DNA of 36,538 bases, taken from positions 1 to 36,538 of the forward strand of contig JAEUPC010000186.1 of the NCBI GenBank assembly GCA_016789865.1, in the 5' to 3' direction. The DNA comes from Rubrivivax sp. Its GTDB lineage: Bacteria > Pseudomonadota > Gammaproteobacteria > Burkholderiales > Burkholderiaceae_C. The notes beneath the pieces were generated by a model. It searched no databases. It worked only from the letters and a program-made list of their open reading frames with translations, and was not told where the DNA came from. Position 1 is the first letter of the stretch. Each line of letters begins with the position of its first letter. Positions 1-7,129 of this stretch are shown here, piece by piece. Both the position numbers and the translations under genes were made by a program.

Positions 1-1
1 G

Positions 2-2071
2 TACATCGTGGCCTTCGACCTGGGGCGCGACGCCCAGGGCCGCTGGTGCCTGCTGGCGCAGCGCACGCAGGGCCCCTCGGGCCTGGGCTACGTGCTGCAC
101 AACCGGCTGGTCATCTCGCGCCAGTTCCCCGAGGCCTTCCGAGAGCTGCGCGTGCAGCACATCGCCACCAGCTACCGCGCGCTGCTGGACAGCGTGGAGC
201 AGCGCGCCGGTGCCCTGGTGCCGGCCGGCGACACGCCGCGCGTCGTGCTGCTGACGCCCGGGCCCTACAGCGAGACCTACTTCGAGCATGCGTATCTGGC
301 GCGTTATCTCGGTCTGCCGCTGGTGGAAGGTGGCGACCTCACGGTGCGCGGCGAGCAGCTGTTCCTGAAGACGGTGGAGGGGCTGGAGCGCGTGCATGGC
401 GTGCTGCGCCGCGTCGACGACGACTGGTGCGATCCGCTGGAGCTGAGGCCCGATTCGGCGCTGGGCGTGCCCGGGCTCGTGCAGGCGGCACGCGCGGGCA
501 CGGTGGTGGTGGCCAACGCGCTGGGCAGCGCCTTCCTGGAGACCCCGGCGCTGCAGGGCTTTGTGCCGGCCATCTGCCAGCGGCTGCTCGGCCAGCCGCT
601 GGCGCTGCCGGCGCTGCCCAGCTGGTGGTGCGGCGAGGCTGCGGCCTGGGCCGATGCCCGCGACCGCCTGGGCGAGCTGGTGGTGCGCAGCACATTCCCG
701 AGCGGCGTGCGCACTTCGCGCGTGCTGCCGGCGGATGCCGATGCCATCGAGGCCGACCCCGACGCCTACACGCTGCAGGAACGGCTGCGGCTGGCGCATG
801 CGCCAACCTGGCGCGCCGGCACGACCCCTTCGGTGCAGCTGCGCCCGGCCGTGGTGCGCGTGTACGCCGTTGCCGATGCGGCCGGCCGCTGGCATGTGCT
901 GCCCGGCGGCATGACGCGCGTGGCCGGTCGCAACGAGAAGAACGGCGGCGAGAGCATCTCCATGCAGCGCGGCGGCGCGAGCATGGACACCTGGGTACTC
1001 ACCGACGGCGCGGTGGACCGCTTCTCGATGCTGCCCAGCCGCCTGACCGTGGACGACCTGGTCGCCCGCCGCCGCCCGGTGGCCAGCCGCACCGGCGAGA
1101 ACCTGTTCTGGCTGGGCCGCTATACCGAGCGCACCGAGCAGCAGGTGCGCCTGGCGCGGGTGACGCTGGCGCTGATCGACGGCGACGCCGATGCCGGCCA
1201 CGCCGAGCAGCGCGCGCTCACCGAGCTGGCGGTGACCAGCGGCCTCGTGCCCTGGGGCGTGCCGGGCCTGGACCGCGCGCCGGGTCTCTTCGAACGCGCG
1301 GTGCTCGGGGCGGTGGGCGATGCCGCCGGCGCCAGCGCCAGCAGCGTGGCGTTCAACCTGCGCGCCATCGAACAGGCGGCGATGGCCCTGCGCGAGCGCC
1401 TGTCCAGCGAGCACTGGGGGCTCATCCGCCACCAGCGCGAAGCGTTCTCGCAAGGCGTTCGGGTCCCAGGCGGTGCGCCGGGTCTGCCGGCGCGCACGCA
1501 GGTGCTGGCCGCGCTGGACCGGCTGGCCACGCACCTGGCGGCCGTCACCGGCGCGCAGAGCGACCGCATGACCCGCGACCACGGCTGGCGCCTGCTCACG
1601 GTGGGCCGGCTGGTCGAGCGGCTCTCGGGCGTGGCCACGCGCTGGCGATGCTTCCTGTCGGCGCAGGCGCTGGGCCGCGCCGCCGGGGTGGAACTGCTGC
1701 TGGAGCTGTGCGACAGCCTCATCACCTTTCGCGCCCGCTACCAGCGCCACGAAGACCTGCTGCCGCTGACCGAGGTGCTGGTGCTGGACTCCACCAACCC
1801 GCGCAGCCTGGCCGGCGTGCTCAGGCGGCTGCGCACCGAGCTCGGCAAGCTGCCCGGCTCGGGCGCCGCCGGCACGCAGCCGCTGCGGGCGCGGTTGCCG
1901 GCCGAAGGCGCCGGGATCACGCTCGAAGATCTGCGCAGCCTGGGCGAAGCCCCGCTGGCGGCCCGGCTGCTGGCGCTGAGCGAGGGCCTGGTGGCCGCGG
2001 CGGCGACGCTGGCCGACGACGTGGGCGCGCGCTACTTCAACCTGGCGCACGGCGAGGACCGGCCGGTATGA
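2..2071 (+). CDS. Fused circularly permuted ATP-grasp / alpha-E protein (5' end outside window)
   Basis: The frame is open to the left edge (reads YIVAFDLGRD), so the N-terminus is missing; about 690 residues remain. The first ~360 residues resemble the second half of the circularly permuted type 2 ATP-grasp family (DUF404/DUF407): QGPSGLGYVLHNRL, VVLLTPGPYSETYFEHAYLARYLG and RRVDDDWCDP. The rest, from about ENLFWLGRYTERTEQQ, is a helical alpha-E (DUF403) domain. The family is thought to make amide or peptide bonds using ATP, but no substrate is established. The loop that reads VVKEVHGAGGYG in the paralogue at 3204-4667 here reads VVRSTFPSGV. The lysine is replaced and the glycines are gone, so nucleotide binding may be altered or lost. 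The stop overlaps the start of the transglutaminase gene by 4 bases (ATGA), implying one operon. Confidence 0.85.
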   Translation, partial: YIVAFDLGRDAQGRWCLLAQRTQGPSGLGYVLHNRLVISRQFPEAFRELRVQHIATSYRALLDSVEQRAGALVPAGDTPRVVLLTPGPYSETYFEHAYLARYLGLPLVEGGDLTVRGEQLFLKTVEGLERVHGVLRRVDDDWCDPLELRPDSALGVPGLVQAARAGTVVVANALGSAFLETPALQGFVPAICQRLLGQPLALPALPSWWCGEAAAWADARDRLGELVVRSTFPSGVRTSRVLPADADAIEADPDAYTLQERLRLAHAPTWRAGTTPSVQLRPAVVRVYAVADAAGRWHVLPGGMTRVAGRNEKNGGESISMQRGGASMDTWVLTDGAVDRFSMLPSRLTVDDLVARRRPVASRTGENLFWLGRYTERTEQQVRLARVTLALIDGDADAGHAEQRALTELAVTSGLVPWGVPGLDRAPGLFERAVLGAVGDAAGASASSVAFNLRAIEQAAMALRERLSSEHWGLIRHQREAFSQGVRVPGGAPGLPARTQVLAALDRLATHLAAVTGAQSDRMTRDHGWRLLTVGRLVERLSGVATRWRCFLSAQALGRAAGVELLLELCDSLITFRARYQRHEDLLPLTEVLVLDSTNPRSLAGVLRRLRTELGKLPGSGAAGTQPLRARLPAEGAGITLEDLRSLGEAPLAARLLALSEGLVAAAATLADDVGARYFNLAHGEDRPV

Positions 2072-3189
2072 CGGCGCCGGGGGGGCCCCAGGTGGATTCG
2101 GCCCGGCCGGGTGAACAGGGCGGCGGCGCGGGCCCCGCGGCCTCGCTGGCCGCCCCCGGCACGATGCTGGAGGTCCGCCACGAGACGGTGTACCGCTACG
2201 ACAGCCCGGTGTTGTTGGCCCACCACCGCGCCCACCTGCACCCGCTGGAAGACGGCTACCAGCGGCTGGTCGCGCACACGCTCGAGATCGAGCCGGCGCC
2301 GGGCTTTCGCCGCGACGGCATCGACGCGCTGGGCAACGCGCACACCCACTTCAGCCTGGCCCAGCCGCATTCCGAACTGCGCGTGTGTGCGGCCAGCGTG
2401 CTGCAGGTGAGCCCGCGCTTCGACGTGCTGCAGCCCAACGCCGGCCCGGCCTGGGACGCCCTGGCGCGCAGCCTGCGCTACGTGGCCGGCGCCACGCTGG
2501 AGCCGGCGGTGGAGTTTCTCGCCCCTTCTCCATATGTGCCAAGGCTGCCCGAGCTGCGGGTCTACGCGCTGCCCTCGTTTCCGCCGGGCTGCCCGGTGGC
2601 TGCCGGGGCGCTGCACCTGATGCAGCGGCTGCACGCCGACTTCCGCTACGACAGCCTGAGCACGCAGGTGGACACGCCGCTGGCCCACGCCTTCGCGCAG
2701 CGCCGCGGCGTGTGCCAGGACTTCGCCCACCTGTTGATCGGCTGCCTGCGCATGCTGGGGCTGCCGGCGCGCTATGTCAGCGGCTACCTGCTGACGCAGC
2801 CGCCCGACGCGGCCCAGGGCGGCGCGCCGATGCTCGGCGCCGACGCGTCGCATGCCTGGGTGCAGGTGTGGTGCCCGGGCACGCCGGGCGTGCCGCAGGG
2901 CACGGGCACGGCGGGCGTGCCGCAGGGCACGGGCACGGCGGGCGTGCCGCAGGGCACGCGGGCCTTGCGCACCGCGGGCTGGCTGAGTCTGGACCCCACC
3001 AACAACCTGGTGCCGCACACCGGCCATGTGCGCGTGGCGCTGGGGCGCGACTACGGCGACGTGACGCCGCTGCGCGGCGTCATCCGCGGCGGCGGCCGGC
3101 ACCGGCTGGCCGTGGCCGTGCACACCCGCGTCGTGCCGCCGCCCCCCGACCCCGCGGCGAGCGTGGCACGCTCGTTGCACGAGCCCTGA
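2068..3189 (+). CDS. Transglutaminase-like cysteine peptidase-fold protein
   Basis: This 373-residue protein belongs to the bacterial transglutaminase-like family that accompanies ATP-grasp/alpha-E genes. An N-terminal beta domain (from about MLEVRHETVYRYDSP) precedes the papain-like core. The catalytic triad is visible: Cys216 in RRGVCQDFAH, His262 in ASHAWVQVW and Asp309 in SLDPTNN. Such proteins cleave or form amide bonds; the substrate is unknown. The ATG at 2068 overlaps the upstream stop and is preferred for coupling. ATG 2164 (Met33), right before the conserved domain, is an alternative, because residues 1-32 are low-complexity Gly/Pro/Ala. Oddly, a tandem repeat of GVPQGTGTA (residues 274-297) sits between the catalytic His and Asp, where relatives usually have a short loop. 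There is no signal peptide, so a cytoplasmic role is likely. Confidence 0.88.
   Translation: MTAPGGPQVDSARPGEQGGGAGPAASLAAPGTMLEVRHETVYRYDSPVLLAHHRAHLHPLEDGYQRLVAHTLEIEPAPGFRRDGIDALGNAHTHFSLAQPHSELRVCAASVLQVSPRFDVLQPNAGPAWDALARSLRYVAGATLEPAVEFLAPSPYVPRLPELRVYALPSFPPGCPVAAGALHLMQRLHADFRYDSLSTQVDTPLAHAFAQRRGVCQDFAHLLIGCLRMLGLPARYVSGYLLTQPPDAAQGGAPMLGADASHAWVQVWCPGTPGVPQGTGTAGVPQGTGTAGVPQGTRALRTAGWLSLDPTNNLVPHTGHVRVALGRDYGDVTPLRGVIRGGGRHRLAVAVHTRVVPPPPDPAASVARSLHEP
2887..2958 (+). repeat. In-frame 27-bp tandem repeat (about 2.7 copies)
   Basis: Copies start at 2887, 2914 and 2941. The first two are identical over 27 bases and the third matches for 18 bases. Each full unit encodes GVPQGTGTA inside the transglutaminase-like protein. 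A multiple-of-three, perfect repeat suggests recent slippage or unequal recombination and keeps the frame open. Confidence 0.95.
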
Positions 3190-3203
3190 AGGACGCCCAT
3201 GCC

Positions 3204-4667
3204 ATGAAGCACCCCTTCGACGAGATGCTGCTGGCCGCCCGCGCCGGCGCCGGCGCGCCCGCCGCGGACAACACGCGCGCCCACTACCGCACCTACCAGC
3301 AGTGGCTGGCGCGCCAGAGCGGCGAGGCCATGCGCAGCCGGCGCGAGGAGGCGGAGATGATCTTCCGCCGCGTCGGCATCACCTTCGCCGTCTACGGCGC
3401 AAAGGACGAAGCCGGCGCGGGCACCGAGCGGCTGATCCCCTTCGACCTCATCCCGCGCGTCATTCCGCGCCACGAGTGGGCCGAGCTGGAGCGCGGCCTC
3501 ACGCAGCGGGTGGCTGCGCTGCAGCGCTTCATCAAGGACGTGTACCACGGCCAGGAGATCCTCGAGGCCGGCGTCGTACCGGCCGAACAGGTGCTGAGCA
3601 ACAGCCAGTTCCGCGCCGAGATGATGAATGTGGCGGTACCGGGCGACGTGTACTCGCACATTGCCGGCGTGGACATCGTGCGCGCCGGCCAGGCCGACGG
3701 CAGCGGCACCTACTACGTGCTGGAAGACAACCTGCGCGTGCCCAGCGGCGTGAGCTACATGCTGGAGAACCGCAAGATGATGATGCGGCTCTTTCCGGAG
3801 CTGTTCGCCATTCACCGCGTGGCGCCGGTGGCGCATTACCCCGACCTGCTGCTGGAGACGCTGCGCGCGGTGTCGCCCGCCGGCGTGAACGAGCCCACCG
3901 TGGTGGTGCTCACGCCCGGCATGTACAACAGCGCCTACTTCGAGCACGCCTTCCTGGCGCAGCAGATGGGCATCGAGCTGGTCGAGGGCCAGGACCTGTT
4001 CGTGCGCGACGGCTTCGTCTACATGCGCACCACGCAGGGCCCGCGCCGCGTGGACGTGATCTACCGACGCGTCGACGACGACTTTCTCGACCCGAAGGTG
4101 TTCCGCAAGGACAGCACGCTGGGCTGCGCCGGGCTGCTGGACGTCTACCGCGCCGGCAACATCACGCTGGCCAACGCCATCGGCACCGGCATCGCCGACG
4201 ACAAGAGCATCTATCCGTATGTGCCGAAGATGATCGAGTTCTACCTCGGCGAGAAGCCGATCCTGAACAACGTGCCCACCTACCTGTGCCGCGAGCCGCA
4301 GGACCTGCAGTACGTGCTCGACCACCTCGGCGAGCTGGTGGTCAAGGAGGTGCATGGCGCGGGCGGCTACGGCATGCTGGTCGGCCCGGCGGCCACACGC
4401 GCCGAGATCGAGGCCTTCCGCGCCGTGCTGCAGGCACGGCCGGCCAACTACATCGCGCAGCCGACGCTGTCGCTGTCGTCGTGCCCGACATTCGTCGACG
4501 CCGGCATCGCGCCGCGGCACATCGACCTGCGCCCCTACGTGCTCTCGGGCCAGGTGGTGCAGACGGTGCCGGGTGGCCTCACGCGCGTGGCGCTGAAAGA
4601 AGGCTCGCTGGTCGTCAACTCGTCGCAGGGCGGCGGGACCAAGGACACCTGGGTGCTGGAAGCGTGA
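3204..4667 (+). CDS. Circularly permuted type 2 ATP-grasp protein (DUF404/DUF407)
   Basis: This 487-residue stand-alone ATP-grasp protein has the usual length for the family. Visible motifs include YYVLEDNLRVPSGVSYMLENR near the middle, VVVLTPGMYNSAYFEHAFLAQQMG, YRRVDDDFLDP, and the nucleotide-loop region LVVKEVHGAGGYGMLVG with its Lys and Gly residues intact. A conserved C-terminus (VPGGLTRVALKEGSLVVNSSQGGGTKD) follows. It is predicted to activate a carboxylate with ATP for ligation to an amine; the substrate is not known. The start is ATG 3204, with AAGGA about 10 bases upstream and 14 bases after the transglutaminase stop. It is followed by the duplicated start of its alpha-E partner gene. 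Compared with the fused paralogue at the left edge, this copy looks catalytically competent. Confidence 0.92.
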   Translation: MKHPFDEMLLAARAGAGAPAADNTRAHYRTYQQWLARQSGEAMRSRREEAEMIFRRVGITFAVYGAKDEAGAGTERLIPFDLIPRVIPRHEWAELERGLTQRVAALQRFIKDVYHGQEILEAGVVPAEQVLSNSQFRAEMMNVAVPGDVYSHIAGVDIVRAGQADGSGTYYVLEDNLRVPSGVSYMLENRKMMMRLFPELFAIHRVAPVAHYPDLLLETLRAVSPAGVNEPTVVVLTPGMYNSAYFEHAFLAQQMGIELVEGQDLFVRDGFVYMRTTQGPRRVDVIYRRVDDDFLDPKVFRKDSTLGCAGLLDVYRAGNITLANAIGTGIADDKSIYPYVPKMIEFYLGEKPILNNVPTYLCREPQDLQYVLDHLGELVVKEVHGAGGYGMLVGPAATRAEIEAFRAVLQARPANYIAQPTLSLSSCPTFVDAGIAPRHIDLRPYVLSGQVVQTVPGGLTRVALKEGSLVVNSSQGGGTKDTWVLEA

Positions 4668-4682
4668 GGAGGGAGGCCCGAG

Positions 4683-4838
4683 ATGCTGTCTAGAACCGCC
4701 GACCATCTGTTCTGGCTGGCGCGCTGCATGGAGCGTGCCGGTCACGCGCGAAGCGCGTGGGGCGAAGCCCACAAGCACTGCGCGCGCGCAGCGCGTGGCG
4801 GTGTTCTCGGCGCCGTGGAGGACGACGATGCTGTCTAG
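4683..4838 (+). pseudogene. 51-codon truncated duplicate of the alpha-E gene 5' end (overlapping uORF)
   Basis: Translation from ATG 4683 gives MLSRTADHLFWLARCMERAG, the same first residues as the intact alpha-E protein except one Tyr-to-Cys change. It then runs through the hairpin insert as basic, Ala/Arg-rich sequence and stops at TAG 4836-4838. It therefore ends 11 bases inside the intact gene, in another frame. It has a good ribosome-binding site and could be translated as a leader peptide affecting alpha-E translation. A non-functional relic of a tandem duplication is equally possible. Confidence 0.6.
4743..4791. repeat. Cluster of three REP-like hairpins
   Basis: Three dyads lie in succession: CACGCGC-GAA-GCGCGTG (4743-4759), GTGGGGCGAAGCCCAC (4757-4772, overlapping the first) and the perfect palindrome CTGCGCGCGCGCAG (4778-4791). 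The GCGAAG core resembles dispersed intergenic repeats of high-GC betaproteobacteria, but other genome copies cannot be seen here. Confidence 0.6.
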
Positions 4839-5832
4839 AACCGCCGACCATCTGTTCTGGCTGGCGCGCTACATGGAGCGTGCCGAGAACACCGCACGGA
4901 TGCTGGACGTCAACTACCAGACCTCGCTGCTGCCGCAAAGCGCCGATGCGGCCGAGCAGGGCTGGCGCGGGCTGCTGTCGATCAGCGAGCTGACCGGCCT
5001 GTTCGCGCAGCGCCATCCGCAGGTGCAGGCGCAGGCCGTCATGGACTTCATGGTGCGCGACGAGACCAACCTGTCGTCCATCACCTGCTGCATCGGGGCC
5101 GCGCGCGAGAACGCGCGCGCCGTGCGCGGCGCGCTCACCACCGAGGTGTGGGAGACCACCAACCAGACCTGGCTGGAGTTCAACCGCAAGCTGAAGGACG
5201 GCGAGTTCGAGCGCGACCCCGGCGCCTTCTTCGAGTGGGTGAAGTTCCGCTCGCACTTGAGCCGCGGCGTCACCGTGGGCACCATGCTGATGGACGAGGC
5301 GCTGTACTTCCTGCGCATCGGCACCTTTCTCGAACGCGCCGACAACACCGCGCGGCTGCTGGACGTGAAGTTCCACGCCCTGGTCGGCGGCGCCGGCACG
5401 CAGAGCCAGTCGGGCAACGGCGGCCTCGGCGGCGACTACTTCGGCAGCAGCGCCAAGGAATCGCAGGAGGTGGACTTCTATCACTGGAGCGCGATCCTGC
5501 GTTCGGTCTCCGGCTTCGAGATCTACCGCAAGGTGTACCGCAACGTCATCCGCCCCGAGCGTGTGGCCGAACTGTTGATCCTGCGCCCCGACATGCCGCG
5601 CTCGCTGGCGGCGTGCATGAACGAAGTGGTGGCCAACCTCGAGCTCGTGGCCAACGCGCAAAGCGTGGAGACGCGCCGGCGCGCCGGCCGGCTGAGGAGC
5701 GACCTGCAGTACGGCCGCATCGACGAGATCCTGGCCACCGGCCTGCATGCCTACCTCACGCAGTTCCTCGACCGCGTCAACGACCTCGGCGTGGGCATCA
5801 GCCGCGACTTCCTGGTGCCGATGGCTGAGTGA
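4828..5832 (+). CDS. Alpha-E domain-containing protein (DUF403)
   Basis: This 334-residue, all-helical protein opens with the family signature LFWLARYMERAENTARMLDV. A second similar segment lies near the middle (FLRIGTFLERADNTARLLDVKFH). Alpha-E proteins are almost always encoded beside circularly permuted ATP-grasp proteins and are inferred to form a complex or supply a second activity in the same amide-forming system; no catalytic mechanism is known. The ATG at 4828 has GGAGG 6 bases upstream and starts exactly at the conserved domain, so the in-frame extension back to 4735, which only reads through the repeat insert, is not used. It is the last gene of the cluster, with a convergent phosphoesterase gene downstream. 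Confidence 0.9.
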   Translation: MLSRTADHLFWLARYMERAENTARMLDVNYQTSLLPQSADAAEQGWRGLLSISELTGLFAQRHPQVQAQAVMDFMVRDETNLSSITCCIGAARENARAVRGALTTEVWETTNQTWLEFNRKLKDGEFERDPGAFFEWVKFRSHLSRGVTVGTMLMDEALYFLRIGTFLERADNTARLLDVKFHALVGGAGTQSQSGNGGLGGDYFGSSAKESQEVDFYHWSAILRSVSGFEIYRKVYRNVIRPERVAELLILRPDMPRSLAACMNEVVANLELVANAQSVETRRRAGRLRSDLQYGRIDEILATGLHAYLTQFLDRVNDLGVGISRDFLVPMAE

Positions 5833-5834
5833 GG

Positions 5835-5874
5835 GCCTCCCCGGGAAGCGCCTTCGGCACCTCCCGGCGGGGGG
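5835..5874. terminator. Possible bidirectional terminator hairpin
   Basis: In the 138-base gap between convergent genes, CCGGGA (5841-5846) can pair with TCCCGG (5862-5867). CCTCC just outside can pair with the G-run after 5868. No clear T-run follows on either strand, so this may be a GC-rich intergenic repeat rather than a true intrinsic terminator. Confidence 0.35.
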
Positions 5875-5970
5875 CAGCGCCAGCGGCCCGGCGGAGCCGA
5901 TTCTGCGGCGCCCGCCTGGCCTACCTGGGGTGGGTCAGGCGGTGGCGCAGCGCTTGGGGCGACGCCCTGC

Positions 5971-6846
5971 TCACGGCATGGCCCAAGGCTTGCGCGCAAT
6001 GGTGAAGTCGAAGCGCCAGTAGGCCTTCAGGCTGCGCAGCTGCACGCGCACCGCCTCGGTGCCGAAGCTCAGCACGCCGTAGTTGCGGCGCTCGCCGCCG
6101 AACACCAGGCCTCGGCGGGCGACGCCCGAGGTGACGATCTCGATCGTGCCGCTGTCGTCGTAGGCGGCGTTGCGGTGCACGTCGCCCGAGAGCACCAGCG
6201 CCGCCGGGTGCGCGGCCAGCAGTTGCGTCAGGCGCCCGAAGGCCACCGGGTACTGTTCCCAGCTCTCGTCGCCGAAGGTGTGCAGCGTGGTGCTGGAGGC
6301 CAGCACCAGGTAAGGCGCGGTCGACTGCCGCACCACCTGTTCCAGCCACTGCCACTGCTGCGCGCCGAGGACGGCGTCGCGGTCGTGCGCCGAGCGCAGC
6401 GCGTTGCGGCGGTAGAAGCGCGTGTCGGCCAGCACCAGGTCCACCGGTCCGAGATGGTGGACACGGTACACGTCCGCACCGGTGCGCGCGGGCGAGAACG
6501 CGGTCACCAGTTCCTGGCGTGCAGCCTCGCGCAGCGCCGGCGGCACCTCGCCGCCGCAGCGGTTGTTGCCGAGGAAGTCGTGGTCGTCATAGATCGCGGC
6601 CACCAGGGCCTTGCGCTTGTGCAGGCTGGCCAGCAGCGAGGCGAAGTGCGGCTCCTCGAGCTGCCGCCGGTACAGCGCGCGCAGCTCGGCGGCCAGGCGC
6701 TCGGGGTCGTCGTGGTGGTCGTGGTCCAGGTAGACGTTGTCGCCCAGCAGCAGCAAGGCGTCGGGCCGTTCCGATTCGATCTCGGCCCACACCGTCTGCG
6801 ACGGGATCGACTGCAACTTGCTGCACGAGGCGGCGACCAGCTTCAT
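5971..6846 (-). CDS. PhoD-like metallophosphoesterase (alkaline phosphatase D family)
   Basis: This 291-residue protein of the PhoD-like/calcineurin-like phosphoesterase fold is shorter than classical secreted PhoD and lacks a signal peptide. Metal-site motifs appear in order: LLLGDNVYLDHD (residues 32-43), IYDDHDFLGNN (85-95), LADTRFYRR (139-147) and SGDVHRNA (220-227). It probably hydrolyses a phosphodiester or phosphomonoester in the cytoplasm; the substrate is unknown. The start at 6846 is preferred over the upstream in-frame ATG at 6924, because AGGAGA lies just before it and the homologous MKLVAASCSK region begins there. It converges with the alpha-E gene and diverges from the TRAP operon, so it is probably its own transcription unit. 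Confidence 0.85.
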   Translation of the reverse strand: MKLVAASCSKLQSIPSQTVWAEIESERPDALLLLGDNVYLDHDHHDDPERLAAELRALYRRQLEEPHFASLLASLHKRKALVAAIYDDHDFLGNNRCGGEVPPALREAARQELVTAFSPARTGADVYRVHHLGPVDLVLADTRFYRRNALRSAHDRDAVLGAQQWQWLEQVVRQSTAPYLVLASSTTLHTFGDESWEQYPVAFGRLTQLLAAHPAALVLSGDVHRNAAYDDSGTIEIVTSGVARRGLVFGGERRNYGVLSFGTEAVRVQLRSLKAYWRFDFTIARKPWAMP

Positions 6847-7028
6847 CGCGCGCGTCTCCTGGAAATGCCGGCGTGGAACTTCGGCCGGCAGGCTAGGCGG
6901 CAGCGACTGGCCGCGCATCCTCAATCAAGGTCACGCCGTGCGAGGGGCATGGCCCGGAAGCGGCCGGCGATCGGACGTTGGCAGCCGGCTCCCCGTGGCG
7001 CCGGTACCGGGCGGCCCACGGGCTGGCG

Positions 7029-7049
7029 GTGATCCGGCCTTTGGATCAC
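7029..7049. promoter_or_regulatory. Perfect 7-bp inverted repeat, candidate operator of the TRAP operon
   Basis: GTGATCC (7029-7035) and GGATCAC (7043-7049) are perfect inverted arms with a 7-base spacer. They lie 80 bases before the binding-protein start, in the intergenic region between divergent genes. Size and symmetry fit a dimeric transcription factor site. No cognate regulator is adjacent. Weak promoter-like hexamers TTGGCG (7066) and TACGAT (7091) follow, with a 19-base spacing. Confidence 0.5.
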
Positions 7050-7129
7050 AGAGCGTCAAATCCGATTGGCGCGTTGCATTTCGCCCCCCCTACGATCAAG
7101 GCACTTCTTACAACTGCCGGAGACAAGAC

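Larger units (their letters stand above)
4682..4885 (+). repeat. 59-bp direct duplication of the alpha-E gene start, flanking an 86-bp insert
   Basis: Positions 4682-4740 and 4827-4885 match at 58 of 59 bases (offset 145); the only difference is G4726 versus A4871 (Cys versus Tyr codon). Both copies carry the ATG and the first 19 codons of the alpha-E gene, and each has its own purine-rich ribosome-binding site 6 bases before the ATG (GGGAGG at 4671-4676; GGAGG at 4817-4821). The bases between the copies are unrelated to the gene and rich in hairpins. Confidence 0.95.

Noticed and set aside
46-2067. Long plus-strand frame upstream of and continuous with the transglutaminase-like gene
   Set aside because: Its translation is Arg/Ala/Gly-rich with no domain, and it overlaps the clearly conserved fused ATP-grasp gene in another frame. 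It is a by-product of high GC.
3051-4778. 575-codon minus-strand frame opposite the ATP-grasp gene
   Set aside because: Same shadow pattern; the opposite strand has a complete recognised protein.
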